Part shown: in pieces, positions 45,621 to 58,395 of the stretch
How positions within the stretch are numbered: position 1 is the stretch's first letter
How the letters are laid out: the number at the start of each line of letters is the position of its first letter
Assembly: GCF_036884655.1 (NCBI RefSeq)
Contig: NC_088356.1
Location: 10,426,001-10,490,000 of the forward strand
DNA length: 64,000 bases
Direction of reading: 5' to 3'
Source of the DNA: Musa acuminata AAA Group
Lineage: Eukaryota; Streptophyta; Magnoliopsida; Zingiberales; Musaceae
Program-made: the position numbers and the translations under genes
The notes under the pieces: generated by a model
The model's input: only the letters and a program-made list of their open reading frames with translations
Database searches by the model: none
Told to the model about the DNA's origin: nothing

Positions 45621-47041
45621 AGAAAAATGAGAAAGAGACCAATACAATTGCTGCTGAAGGTAATATCACTATTGTTTGTGATGACGGTTGTGTCAGTCTT
45701 GTAGCTCAGGACAGTAATTGGGTAATTGACTTTGGTGCTTCACTTCATGTCACTTCTCATGGTGATTTCTTTATATCTTACACTGCTGATGATTTTGGTA
45801 ATGTCAGAATGGGAAACAGTGGTACATCTAAGATTGTGGGTATTGGAGATATTTACTTAGAGACCAGTATTTGGAGCAAATTGATACTCAAAGATGTATG
45901 GCATGTTTCAGATATTCGTTTTAACTTGATATCTACAGACAAACTTGATGATGAGGGCTTTGCATATTATTTTGATGAAAGTAAATGAAAATTCACTAAA
46001 TATTTTCTAATTGTGGCAAAAGGAAAGAAGCTTAACTCTTTTTATGTCATGGAAGCTAAGCTACACAAAGGAGAGATTAATGCAATTCAAAAAGGTAAAA
46101 GTATAGATCTTTGGCACAAGAGGCTTGGTCATATCAGCGAGAATGGACTTCAAACTCTTGCTAGAAAGTAGTTCTTACCAGAGTTGCAAGGTACATCTCT
46201 TAAACATTATGATCATTTCTTAGCTGAAAAAACACATAGAGTTGCATTTCAGACATATCCATCATCTAGAAGATCAGATGTTATTGATTTAATTCATACT
46301 GATGTATGTACTATGCAAACTAGAACTCTTGGAGGTGCTCTTTATTTTGTTACTTTTATTGATGACCATTCTAGAAAAGTGTGAGCTTTTGCTTTGAAAT
46401 CTAAAGACCAGGTACTCAATGTTTTCAAAGAGTTTCATGTCAGTGTTGAAAGAGAAACTGGCAGAAAGCTAAAGTGTGTTCGATCATATAATGGTGGTGA
46501 GTACAAGGGTCCTTTTGAGAATTATTGTAGATTCCATGGTATCAAGCTTGAGAAAACAGTTCCTAAAACTCCTCAACAGAACGGTGTGGCAGAAAGGATG
46601 AACAGAGCCATTGAAGAAAGGATTAGGTGTATACTTTCCCACGCCAAGTTACCGAAGTCATTTTGGGGGGAGGCTATGAGAACTACAATTGACATGATAA
46701 ATCTTTCTCCATCAGTTCCTCTGAAATATGATGTTCCAGAGAGAGTATGGAAAGGAAAAGATATATCTTATAATTATTTGAGAGTGTTTGGGTATAAAGC
46801 ATTTGTTCCTATTCCCAAAGATGAAAAGTCCAAGCTTGATAATAAGGCAAAAGCATGTATCTTCTTGGGATATGGTCATGGAGAGTTTGAGTACAAATTA
46901 TGGGATCCAGTGAACAAGAAGATTATTAGAAGCAAAGATGTTGTGTTTCTTAAGGATATACTATTTAATGTGATAGTCAGAGTCTCATTCACCTCTCCAA
47001 GAATTCAATATAACATTCTAGATCCAAGCATATTGATGTGA
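45617..47041 (+). pseudogene. Copia protease and integrase
   Basis: The protease has VIDFGASLHVTSH, where Ser of the D-S/T-G triad is Phe, so it is inactive. The pre-integrase segment (FNLISTDKLDDEGFAYYF, LWHKRLGHISENGLQTL) and integrase (DLIHTDVC, YFVTFIDDHSRKV, NGGEYKGPFENYC, PQQNGVAERMNRAIEERI, CIFLGYGHGEFEYKLWD) follow. The zinc-binding pair of the HHCC finger is damaged (HYDHF). TAG and TGA codons break the frame at 46169 and 46382. Confidence 0.88.
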
Positions 47042-47215
47042 GATATCACTGAATTCGTGATGTGCTTGAGATGAAAGAATTACAGTTGGAAAAAGTGCAT
47101 ACCAATTAGAATGGTTCAGATATGTTGACAAAGTCTTTGCCTAAGGAGAAACTTGAAGCTTGTAGGCGAAGAGCGGGCTTGGTATAGCCCACCAAATGAG
47201 CTAGAGGGGGAGAAT

Positions 47216-47903
47216 TGTTGGGTCCAGCCCATATATGGGCTTGGATAAGTTGGGTCTTTTGAGCCCAAATCAAACAAATTAAAAAAGAGAGAGAGATAGG
47301 GCTACGTTGGTGCAAGTGAGAGAGCAGCGTGCGCGGCAAACGGCGACAGCACACGGCAAAAGAGAGAGAGAAAGATTAGGTTTATGAGTTTTCTGCTTGA
47401 CGATCGGTGGCCAAACGTTATCAGTTTTGGCCCAAATTTTATGTAGAGAATCCTTGTAAAAAATTCTACAATTCTAATGGTGTTAATCTACAGTTTACCC
47501 TCTCTGAGGTACTTTCCTGTTATATCCACTTTGTGAGACCTAGAATTTTCTTTTGAGGAGATCCATCCTATGTGATGATGATATGCTATTCTTGAGCCAA
47601 GATTTATATTCTTGATGTTATTGTGATCCTCTGGTTGTTCTTAAGAAGTTTTACTGTAAACTTGTTATCAATGCTATTGATAGTTGAAGTTTGAGGTGGA
47701 TTATGGTCCCGTGATTTTTTTCACATTGGGTTTTTCACGTTAAAAGATTTGATCTCACTGTGTGATTAATTTTTTGCTATATTATTTATGTTGTGCTAGT
47801 TGATATTTGTATTTGGATATAAAGTTAGTATTTTGATGAGAAACTCATTTTGATACATAAAGAGGAAAAGAATTATTCCGTTTTAACGGGTATTTTCCCA
47901 ACA
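47216..47903 (+). repeat. 3' LTR of the truncated Copia
   Basis: 688 bp, TGTTGGGTCC...TTTCCCAACA, directly after the purine tract. It contains a GA-rich microsatellite (47285-47298, and again near 47363). Confidence 0.85.
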
Positions 47904-49500
47904 CTCCCCCCCTAAGTTTTGCAAGATTTTACTGTGGTACACTTAAGGTACAGTGAAGCTTAAGTCAAATAAGTAACATTGCACCAGCCAAGACAATAGT
48001 CTACTCCCTCAGATCATCAACAATATGTGGTTGTACAAGTGATCGAGAGAGGTGACATGGTGATGAGCTCACAAACAACCAGATGCAGTCTCTTTACTTG
48101 TATGGATAAGATTGCATACATTGATGTTTTCCTAACTTCTCAGTCCAACACAATGCTCTAGTGGATTATATCAAATTCCAATCATATGTGAAGAACGGAG
48201 TCCGATCATTTATTTAACCATTCTCTCCGTTTTTTTTTTTTTTAGTGTTTGATGTTGATGATATGCTTTTGATTGTCGAATTGACAAAGTGATAGGGAAG
48301 ATATGATGATGTGCTTTTGATTGTCGAATTGACGAAGTGATAGGGAAGATATTATCGATCAATCACCATTCGATAAATGTTTTTCAAGTGATATTTAAAT
48401 TAGGAGATAAAAGTTATCCCCCATCGGTCTATCCCCGTAGACATCTATCCAAGATAGACGGTTATGAATGTATTCGTCTTTAATCGTCTACGTAGATAAA
48501 AGACCTAGCTGAGATTATTAGAAACGATTAAAGTCTATTTCTTCACTTTTTTTACCATCCACTTATCTATTTCGAATTATTAATTTGAACATCAAAAGGA
48601 TCAATTTAAAAAATATTTTCTGATCTTGATATTCGTGTAAATAATAATATCGACCTCGTCAACCACACTCGATATACAAAATCACGTCTGATTGATTTCG
48701 AATACATTGCAATTAATAAAGATTTATGTATAAAAATAAAGATAGATTTATTCAATTGGCGTACATTCATTTTATTTGTACGTAATTTGGTCCAGATATA
48801 TTTTTTTAATCATTTTATTCCTAAAAAAAGCCTGCGCCTGTCTCTTCCCATCACGGACATTTTTGGTCAGAAGTGTAATACACAATGGCAGCGTTATTCT
48901 TTGATCCAAGGGGATCATCTCATCTTAAATGAAAAATGGCATTCCTTGTAGGAAAAATATTGCTTTAATTTTTTGTTTCAGAAAAATAAATGCAACCTGT
49001 ATATGCCATTTACGCATTAAACTGCAGACAGTGGTCATGCGTGATGACACAGTGCACTCTTGCTTGTAATATCATGTCCCATGGAAAAGCATATCATTAA
49101 AGCATTTAACAATGGTATTAAAACATGCTTATAACATCAACAATTTTGTTCTAATCTGATTGCAGTATGCATATCCTTTTAGCTCAATTTGACATTCTCC
49201 AACTCCCAAGCAGGACTTTGATCTTAAGCAGATTAAGAGAGAGGTCATGTCCTTCCCTTCCAGCAAACGGACAGCCACTCTTTCTCAAAGAGGCTTTTGA
49301 CCAATCTTAGCCAAATGCTCTACGAAACAAAAGCCCCAGAAACCATTGTCATTGGACTACAAGCTAATTAACTTGTTTCTTGATGCAGAGAAATCCTGCC
49401 CACACCTGATCGAACCTCCACATACAGTGGGGAAAGAAACTACTGAAATTAAAATCAATAACAAATGTGGTTTGGCATGTTTGTAGAAGAGTAAAAAAGC
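47904..49500. other. Intergenic between the truncated Copia and RPF1
   Basis: AT-rich, no gene recognised. It holds the 48-bp tandem duplication at 48257-48352 and, near 49400-49500, the probable 3' UTR of RPF1. Confidence 0.5.
48257..48352. repeat. Tandem duplication, 48-bp unit
   Basis: GATGATATGCTTTTGATTGT (48257) repeats at 48305 with one change, and each copy ends in AGTGATAGGGAAGATAT. The two copies differ at two positions. Confidence 0.9.
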
Positions 49501-52500
49501 TCAATTACCATAATAAAATGGGAGGTCTTCTTCTGAAGCAAAATCTCTGGCTAACAAGAAAAACCTCCTGCGGCTCGTGTCCATCTCCGGCTAGAATCAA
49601 ATGCAACGCATGGTAAATTTGATGGAAAAAGCAAAAAATCCCAGAACATGGTAAATTCTATACCAAGATCACGAAAGAGTACCTTGTGGACCCACTCATA
49701 CTCTCCACCCTTTGAATCAAATGTTCCATGTTGCAGGTTCCTCAATTTAAGTGTAAAGCGAGGGCCACACTCCTGCATTTTCAAAAAGAATAAAATGTGA
49801 ACAAAATGTCATGGCCAATACATGACAAAATACCATGTCAGATTGTCAAATCAAATAATCCATCTCCCAGGTCACAATTCAACAGCTGTTGAGTGTGGTC
49901 AGATAACTAAGCAGTAAAGTTTACAGGAATACTCCAGGTACAGAGAAATTGCGTTGCTAGTGTAACAAAAAGGGGAATAAAGATCAGACCATAACATAAA
50001 ACAGTCTTCAAACATTTAAAAATTGGGTGAGAAAGCATCATGGTGTGTGTGTCTGGTCCAAGTAATAAATATTGTATAGCATATCATCAAATGACAAAGT
50101 GCGACACTCATGTTAAACAGTACCTGAAGCCGTACAATCACTTTCTCTTGATCTTTTCTCTCTTTGGCTTCAAATATATACCTAATAATTGCAGAGAAAA
50201 TGAGACATAATTCCAGATGGCATAAATAAATGACACTTGGGAAACAGGCACAGATGCATGGTATACAATACTAGGATCAAGAATTGGATAATTTACACAT
50301 TAATAGGCAATAGCATACATATCAAAGTGAATCAGATGCAGGTAATGTAATTAAAATAAAGATTCCTGGAATTAGAGCCAAGGGTTTTCGTACAAGTCTA
50401 CCCAAACAAAAGAAGAAACACTAAGTATATGTTGAGATCAGTTCATGGTACCAACATTAAGTATGTGCCTGTGTAAAGAACCTTAAAAAACATAATGGAA
50501 AAAAAGGAAGAGAATCTAAACTTTTAAAAGACTATTTAGCATTCCTCCTTGATGTTCATTTGACTAGTAGAATTCACATCGCACAGCAGTACAAACTAGA
50601 GACAATTCTACAGGAGGGAGGATCTCCCATCCAAGAAGAACATTCATGATAAGATGAAGCCCTTATCTTCTCCAATATTAGAAGTGTTTCATCCTACTTC
50701 GGAACCATCTTTACACAATGTTATACAATTTGTTACATCCATAATTCCATCAGCAATTTCAACATCTATGTTATTTATTTCAGTTTCTATGAAACTTGGG
50801 AAAACCACAATGGTTACTACTTTTTTCTTTGTCTTCAGGATCATTTTTATAGTGAGTTTCTAGATATTACTGATTAGAGCATATACATCATAATTCAGTG
50901 ATATTTCTGACCACTAGAACTCTGTTTAGCTTCCCACAGGAAGCTTTACAGAAATCTCAGTTTTCATATTGTTCGGAAAAAGTAGTTTTCATTACGATAA
51001 ATAATTAGTTGGCGATATAGATCACCACAGGTGTTCCAGCAATAGATCTAACAGTTGTTGGAGCCACATTGGAATCAGACTCGAGATCTGATAGCTCTTA
51101 ATTTTAAAGATGACAAACAGCTTTCCTCAAATAGCACAGATATTTCAGACATACTGATATTTGCTACCCATCTAAGAGACCAGCCACAGACATCTGGACC
51201 AATATTCTCCACTGTTCCCAACTCAATCTAGGTGACCATCTCTGGTTTCCTAAACATGTCCATGCTTTCCTCGACCAACACCTTGAACAATAGTAGCTCA
51301 AATTAATTCTTAAGTTAGCACCAAATGACCTTTAACGGTCCAAGACCTCTAAATAGGCCCATTATTTCACTCTACCAGCACAAAGAATACACTAGACAAT
51401 AAGAACCTGAGCAAAAATTGCAAAGGACATTTAAACAAAGTATGTCTAGAGGCACTTGAAGAAATTCAAACAGTTACTAAGAATATACTGCCAGTGGTCA
51501 AAGCAAGTCCGTGAAAGCAAAAAAAGGTTCAATGATGAGACATAGAAGAGCTACTATTGATATGGCTTGAGAAAACTTCCAGGTTCTGCATAAGATCCTC
51601 AACATATTTTGTAATAACAAATATAAGTAGTCAACAAAATAGATATACCTGTGATGTCTAAAAAAAATGAAGTCTCGCTGGTTATGGAATGTTACAACTC
51701 GACGACCACGAAAGTTGGGGTCTTGAGGGAATAGTGATTGTATCATCCTAAAAAGAGTCAAATTCAAATAATCAATAGAGGTAGCAGAAATATAAGTTTG
51801 ATAAAGAAGGAAAAAAACAAGAAGAGGAAAACAAATCCTTATACTATAAAAGGAGAAATGAGAGTATCATTTGACATCTTGAATTAAGTAAAACTTTAAC
51901 CTTCCAACACGATGACCAAGACGTGTGGTGAAATTGTTCAGTACTAACTCCGGCTTATGGTCTGTAGGATTTCCATGATTCTGGTTGCCAAAATAAACCC
52001 ATAGTTAAAGGGATGTGTATGATGTATATGAAACTAAAAACCAATATTTTAAATGATGTAGCAAAACAGTTGAAAATGAATGTTTACAAAGCATTAAACT
52101 TCCAGATATTTATAAATTAGACATCTATTATGTAATGCTTGCACATATACTGATAAATTAATAAGAAATCAAATTATGGTATGGGCTAATCTGCATTAAA
52201 AGTCATTCGATTGAGAATATTTGTTAGAGCCTTCTGTGGATGCTTAGGGTTGGTAGGTGATCAAGACAATGAACAAGCTAGAGCATCAGCATGTCACAGA
52301 TGCGGCAATCATCAAGACATTTTATAAGCATCACAAGGGCAAAAAAATCACAGATGCAACTTTCATATTATTGGTCCATACATAATATAAAATTGCCACA
52401 ATTCAAATCGACAAAAAATCATTCCTCCGACCGTAGTACTATAACAACTATATCAAAAGTACAACTTAGAGATGTGGCAATAGTCATATATTGTAACTGA

Positions 52501-54412
52501 TTTGCAGTAAAATGCAGAACAAGAGCTATATTTCCAAATTGACATACATGAACAATGACAATGAGGAACAAGGTCAAGCAAAATTTACTATTATACTACT
52601 GATTTGCCTTACTTGAGAAGGCATTCTAGTAATGTCCTAGAATGATACTGCTAAGCAGTATATATCAAAGAGGGATCCATGCCAAGCCAAAACAATGCAG
52701 GTATGCCATCAGCATGGTATGAACCTCATTTTACGAACAGCTTGACTTGAAACTCAAATCAATATTCAGGAGATTTTTGAGACAGTTTACGGATCTCCAA
52801 GGGGCTCAAAGGCACCATACTATATCTAGTTTGGATTACTATTTATTAAGTTTATTAATGATTTTTTTATTATTGCTTTATTCCAAAGGATCTTAAACTT
52901 TTTTTAATGCATTTTTCAATTTTTTGAACTACTATGCAGCTGGGATATTATGATACAAGTAATGCTTATCAGGTTCAGAAGCTAAGATTTTGTGTGAAGC
53001 TATAAGGATGACGTTATGATTTATTTATCCTCTCCAAGACAAGTAATCATACAATATCATAAACTTCAGTAATTATTTAAGAAATAAAAAACTTAAATGA
53101 TCTGTGAGTACTTGACAACATTGTACTCTATAATAATCCAGGATGCATTTCTAAGATGTCCCCATGTTTCAAAAGCGCAAGTGAAAATTTGAGTTCACAT
53201 TGCTAGTGAAATAAACCATGCCAACTTGTACATACTATAGTTACTAAATGACTGTATGGAAGCAAGAAGAGAAACTCCAAAGTATGATGGAACTCAGCTA
53301 TTTTTCATGCATTTTTCAAGTGCAAGTGAATGTACCTTAATTTCCTTCCGCAAGACTAATTTAGATAGTTTGAAATGTGCCGTAGGTCCATCAGGCAAGT
53401 TTATGATCAACAGAGCATCTAAAAAAACAGGTATTTAAAGACAGAATTACAGATGTAAAAACAAACAACAATCAATGACAAAACAAGAGTCACTATCTCC
53501 CATGTTGCTTCTAACCTGGTTCCCTTCGATTTGAATGGACCACTACAACTGAAGTGAAGTCTTTGTTCTTTGCATATTCAACAATCTGCAATAAGAGAAA
53601 CAATCATCATAATAAAGGCTCAGCAAAATAAGAAACCATAATTTTGGTTCATCACAAATGCTTCACCTTCTTCAGTTCATAGGTTCCTCTCTTATGGTAA
53701 TGAGCATTTGGAATCACAGACAATAACTCTTGAATGAAGGCAGGACTTCTCTGCATGCATTTTCAAAAAAGTAAGAATTCAGTGGTGGCCTTAGTTCCTA
53801 GTAAATATGGATTCCACGAATCCTAAAAAATATTTAAAGATAGGACAAGAAGGACACACAAATAAACAACGAAAGAAAAGGTAAAAGTGATGGAAAGACG
53901 AACACTAAAAACGTACTGTGGAATTGAAACGATTTGTGGTGATTAATATCTTTGGTATCACTTCTTGTTTCAGGACTTGGCTAAATTCATCGGCATCATT
54001 CCCTGCAAATAACTGGACTAGCCATTATCAGGAATAACTAACCAACATCTAGTAGAAAGCAAGAGAAGAAAACATAAACCGAATAGCATGCTCACCTCTT
54101 CATCATCAGGTCGACAGACCGTCTCATCGACCTCCCTAGTGTTCTCGATCGTCCGCGGCACCTTCTTCTCCGGAGGCTATCGATCAAGAAACAAGATTCA
54201 TAACCCGAAAAGCGAAAGCCAAGCAAAAGGTGGAGATCAAAGGGGAAGGAACTTGCCTCCTCGCCGAGGTCAAGGGCTCGCTTGATGGCGGCCTCTCGTG
54301 CCTTGGCCTGCTTCCGCTTCTCGATCTTCTTCTCGCGCTTGAGCTTGGCATGGACGACACTCCTCTTCTCCTTGTTCTTGATCATCGAGGGAAGCGTCGT
54401 CCCCTTCTTCGT
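49501..54412 (-). CDS. RPF1: RPF1, Brix-domain ribosome biogenesis factor (exon 1 not found)
   Basis: Eleven minus-strand exons: 54257-54412, 54096-54176, 53917-54012, 53667-53750, 53516-53585, 53336-53418, 51901-51980, 51649-51747, 50124-50181, 49683-49772, 49501-49590. Phases agree throughout, giving 328 aa. RPF1 acts in the nucleolus in 60S subunit maturation. The basic N-terminus ([20 protein letters not shown]) precedes [20 protein letters not shown] and a Brix domain: [67 protein letters not shown], the hallmark [20 protein letters not shown], and [20 protein letters not shown]. The C-terminus is [12 protein letters not shown] followed by 17 extra residues. The first intron after 54257 uses a GC donor. 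The first coding exon (MGGKRKKK-type, about 10-12 residues) should join at 54412, but I could not locate it. No stop or frameshift is seen in the eleven exons. Confidence 0.92.
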
Positions 54413-56503
54413 CTGTGGATAAGTAGCTTCAGTTATGCCAAGATTACCCATATGTACATATTATACAAATCAGATTATGGAAGATCATCAATTTATACAA
54501 GCAGACTGTCCATTTTGGAGAATTTTAGTTGTTTGACCAAAAGAAAGTTCTTCAATTCCCAAGAAACCTGTATGCATTATATAACGAAGATACCAGATTT
54601 GAAATGAAGGGGTCGACCAATGTCCAATTTAGCTTTAAAAAATTCTAAACCATTATGATTACTAACAGACAATCAAGATAATAACCAGTATAAGAATCTG
54701 AAAAGCAGTTAAAAACCTCGCCCAGACTGTCCATTCTTTATGTTAACAGTAGAAATAACCAAATTGAAAAATGAAGCATGACAAGTAGAACAATCAGGTA
54801 GTGGAGCAGAGAAGGATGAAGGCCAGAAAGGGTGGACTAGGCAGGCATGTGAAGAGATATGTGCACTGCCAGTGTTAGCTTAATGAAGGTAACAGAAGAC
54901 ATCACAACTGAATGGTCAACAAATATGATGTGAGTGGTTCAAATATCTTGTGGTGGACCTTACCCACTGCTGTCCAGGTGTGTCTGTGTGGACTGTGTGC
55001 ATGACATCCTTTTCGGATTGGGCAGCCAGAATTTCAGGGTCAAGAATGATAAATTTTTCCATCAAATCCACAAAATCAAGTTCAAGTCTATGGAATATAA
55101 AAAATTCAAGAAGTACTAGCCCCATAGCCTAATAGGCAAGCAGGAAAAGAATAGATGTTACCACCATCTGCTTTAGATCCGACATCTATGAATCACTGTG
55201 TGCAGGCTCTGCATGAGAGAGGGAAAAGGAAAAGAGAAGGAAGAGTTCTAATCATTATATGTAGGTGAGGAACAGGAAGAGGCAAAGAGAGAGAGAGAGA
55301 AAGAGAGGGGGGGCAGAAAATGAGGGATGCAATGTATCAGCAACTTTAGAATTTGAATTGAAAATTATGTCGATCAAATCAAAATAACTGAAATGTTATA
55401 AACCATAACTCAATTAGGTTTAAGGTTGTCACTGTATGTGGGGGGCCCTAATTTTGATTCACACCCATCTGACACCCATCTGAATCAGGGCCAAACCAGT
55501 CCTTGGTCAGGATATGGTTCATCAATAGGTATAACCATAAACATCCCATGAGGCTGATATATGATAATCATTTGACTGGAACTTAAAATCTTGTATCTTC
55601 AAGAACATAAATATCGTAGCCTAGACATTAAACATGACAATAAATAATCTCATCAAATAAAAAAAATTTAAGCTAGATGATAATTTCAGATTTCAGCATA
55701 GCTTAAAAGTAAAACCACCAACACCAGGACCTATTTGATCTAGTTGGAGTTGGAATTTTTGCTATGTTTACGAGGAGTATGAAAGAGTCCGGCTCATTTG
55801 CTTCTTAGAATCCCACTAGCAGACGACAAACATTGACTTGAAGCTTTAACAGTATCCATAGTAATTGATTATTTATCATGTCATACTCATCTTCCAAGCA
55901 TACATTCCATCAAAGAATATTAACACCAGTCGGGGAGAGTGTTGAACAAAATTGACAAGTCAACGGATTCATGGACTCATGAGAAAAGAATGTTAATTAT
56001 AAATAAGCGAAAGCCAAAACTAAGCATCATAGAATTAAGTTAAAAACCATATAAACACATCAAACTCCAAGAGAGAAGTACAAGTATTAGACAGTAAAAG
56101 ATGAAGCCCTTAGGTGTCACCACAAAAGCTAAACCAGAAATTAACAACTTGCTGGCTTCATGAGAACAAGAAACGAACCTTTCACTTATAGAAGCAAAAA
56201 GCTGCGGATCTCAACATAAAAAAAATGCTTAAAAGCATATCATAACTAAAAACGTAAATTTTCATCATATTAACCAAAGCAACTGAAAACCACCAAAAAA
56301 TTTGCCAACGACTAAACCTTAGTCAACGAACACATTACTTTTCCAACGACAACAGAAAATGAACTGACAGATCCCACAAAAGGACTACCTCTCCGCGATC
56401 TTCGCCTCGGCTTAGCCATCAAGAAACGACGAAGGAGCAAGAATGGATCAAATCAATCCGATGAGAAACCAAGAAAGGAAAGGAAGAGTGATCGAAGGCG
56501 TAC
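54413..56503. other. Upstream intron/intergenic region of RPF1
   Basis: AT-rich DNA with a GA microsatellite near 55287-55310. A missing RPF1 exon 1 would have to lie here or beyond. I find no ATG followed by a Gly/Lys-rich codon run with a phase-0 GT donor. Confidence 0.45.
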
Positions 56504-56683
56504 GATAAAGCGCTGGTAGAACTAGCGCTTGAAGTGGTCGACGACGTCGGATCGAGCGGCCATGTGGGGCGGGATCAGGACGTTGGACCAGTACTCCGCC
56601 CATCGGGGATCGTTGTCGTAGTCGTACGCCGCCGCCGCGATCCTCTTCAGCCGCTGCGGATCCCTCTCCTCCTCCTCCCCCAT
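56504..56683 (-). pseudogene. First exon of a conserved plant protein, with nonsense codon
   Basis: From ATG (56681-56683) the minus strand encodes about 53 residues: MGEEEERDPQRLKRIAAAAY, then DPRWAEYWSNVLIPPHMAAR and VVDHFKR, followed by TAG (56522-56524) and FYQRF. The pattern matches the N-terminus of a conserved plant protein I associate with At3g02420 (name uncertain), where Lys occupies the stop position (AAG to TAG). A GT after 56504 would be the donor. No later exon is recognisable downstream, so this is an orphan exon with its upstream region. A 53-aa product remains possible. Confidence 0.6.
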
Positions 56684-56887
56684 GGCCTTCTCTCTCCGGA
56701 TTCGCGGCGATGGATCGACGAAGAACGAGAAGCGGGGGAATTTTTAGGTGGCTTTACTTTTGGTCTTCTCTCGTCGCAGTCGGGAATCTTCTTAAACCCA
56801 CGATTTAGGTCTTCGAGCAAATGGGTCGCGCTAACGGAGCTGTTCGTGGATCGGATCTATCTCGTCGATCCGAAATCAGAAGTGTAA

Positions 56888-58082
56888 ACACTTCTGGTGC
56901 TTCAGAAGTGTGAGCAAAGAGCAGGCGAAGGTTAGTAACCAGCTCAATGCATGGAGTACAATCTCGGGAGATGAGCGAAGTCAAGTAACATTTGTCTTCT
57001 CAACTCTTAAGAGAATGGGCGAAACCGAGTACCCCAATTCTCTTATCTATCCAGCAGAGGAGCTTTGCACAAGTTCAAAGACCCTTCGAAGATAATAGAA
57101 GACAATAGTTGTCGAATCCTCATCAACGGTGATCAATGCTACTGAGAGTAGATTGTCCACTTTATTTCCCAACGAAATGCCAATCGAGAGTGGAAGTGAT
57201 ACGAACCTACTCGGATGTGACAACTCAGTGAAAGAAGAGTCAATGAGCAAATTTTGTGGAGGAAGGACCCAAAACTTCAGAAGTTTGCGAGACGATGCTT
57301 GTTAAAGCTCCAACAAGCATCCACCCGGTTCAAGCAGCATGAGACATTTGAGAGACTGGCGTAGTAAGGATGGTCTTTTCCTTCATCTAGGGAATCCGCA
57401 GGAATCAACAAGGATCAACACAACTCAGCCAACCCCACACCAGAGTCAGAGTCATTGGTGAGTTGAAGCAGCATGGCGGATCAAAGGTTCAACTACTCAA
57501 AAATAGTAGCGGAGAGCAACTGGGAGCCAAGAGGCGCATTGCAGCTGGAGCGGAAGATTGAAGACTCAGCAAAGGCGAGGAGTTGCAGTGTTCACAAAGG
57601 CTTCAATGAGGACGTCGAAGGAATAAGTGGGGGAGAATGTCACAGACAAACTTCTAAACAAGATGTTTGATGTAATGCTTATGTATGTTCGTGTCTTTTG
57701 GCATGTTCATGCCCTGTACAACATGTAGAAGGACGGCCGAAGGCTTAATAGTCCCATTTTAGTTGGGTTGGTGGCCTCTTTAGGCTTGTAAATAAAAGTT
57801 GTGTCATGTGAACACGTGCGAGAGATTTTCGATCTGTAATGGACCATTTTACCCTTTGTTGTGCAACTGTTCAGAGCTTGTAAAGTCTGTTTGTAATTTG
57901 CATTGTCTATGAAGCGTTTTCGGAGATGTTTACTTGTATATCCCGATTGAGGCGTTCTCTCTAACCCGTTCTCTCTTTTGTTGGTCTTAAGGGACAATGG
58001 GAGGCTTCGGGGAGGCTGACCTTTGCGGACGGACACGTAAGGGTGCCGCATGACTTAGGCAAAACCAGCTAAGTCCGTGACA
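56888..58082 (+). mobile_element. 3' end of a gypsy-type LTR element
   Basis: Non-coding internal sequence typical of plant gypsy 3' regions (many short broken frames, purine-rich) ends in the tract AGTGGGGGAGAA (57626-57637), followed by an LTR of about 445 bp. No pol domain is present, so only the 3' end survives here. The left edge is not defined precisely. Confidence 0.7.
57638..58082 (+). repeat. LTR of the gypsy-type element
   Basis: It starts TGTCACAGAC and ends TCCGTGACA (inverted termini TGTCAC/GTGACA), directly after the purine tract. Its sequence differs from the gypsy LTR at 42733-43138. Confidence 0.85.
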
Positions 58083-58083
58083 G

Positions 58084-58395
58084 GACGGCGGAGGCAGAGC
58101 GGAGGAGCAGGTGATGTACATCGTCGGAGTGCTCCAGTCAGCCAACCCGGCCACCTGCGCAGCCCAGTGCCTGCAAGACCTCCTCCGCCGCCACCGTCGC
58201 GTGGCGCAGGCCGCCATGGCCCCCCGCATCGGAGCGAAGCAATACCTGGCGCGTCACCCCTCCCGGTGCCACTGACAGGATCACTTCGACCGGCACTGGG
58301 ATCGGTTTGTAGCCTGCAAGGCACAGTTCGACCCCCTCAGCATCCTCGTCCCCGGCCAAGGCATATTTTCCCGGACATATGCCTCTTCCTCATAA
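58084..58395 (+). pseudogene. Cytokinin oxidase/dehydrogenase (CKX) last-exon fragment
   Basis: The frame from 58084 reads EEQVMYIVGVLQSA, then IGAKQYLARHPS, a TGA (58273-58275), [20 protein letters not shown] and [11 protein letters not shown], and stops at 58395. These are the C-terminal landmarks of CKX (EEVFYLVGLL, GVKQYLPHY, HFG-RW-FV, YDPLAILAPGQRIF). CKX degrades cytokinins using FAD. The TGA replaces the expected Trp (TGG). Everything upstream is cut off exactly at the gypsy LTR end (58082). The opposing Ala/Arg-rich frames are shadows. Confidence 0.88.

Larger units (their letters stand above)
44979..47903 (+). mobile_element. 5'-truncated Copia element (no 5' LTR)
   Basis: It starts within gag at the RPF1 junction and runs through gag, protease and integrase. 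A deletion near 47040 jumps to the last residues of RNase H (SDMLTKSLPKEKLEACRRRA, 47115-47185). A purine tract (AGAGGGGGAGAA, 47203-47215) and a 3' LTR (47216-47903) follow. No matching 5' LTR exists upstream. Integrase motifs resemble those of the nested element at 10524-13217, so both belong to the same broad Copia branch. Confidence 0.9.

Noticed and set aside
56389..56419. Possible RPF1 exon 1 (ATG GCT AAG CCG AGG...) followed by a GT donor on the minus strand
   Set aside because: The exon would be 31 nt long (phase 1), while the acceptor at 54412 needs phase 0. The residues do not resemble the MGGKRKKK start.
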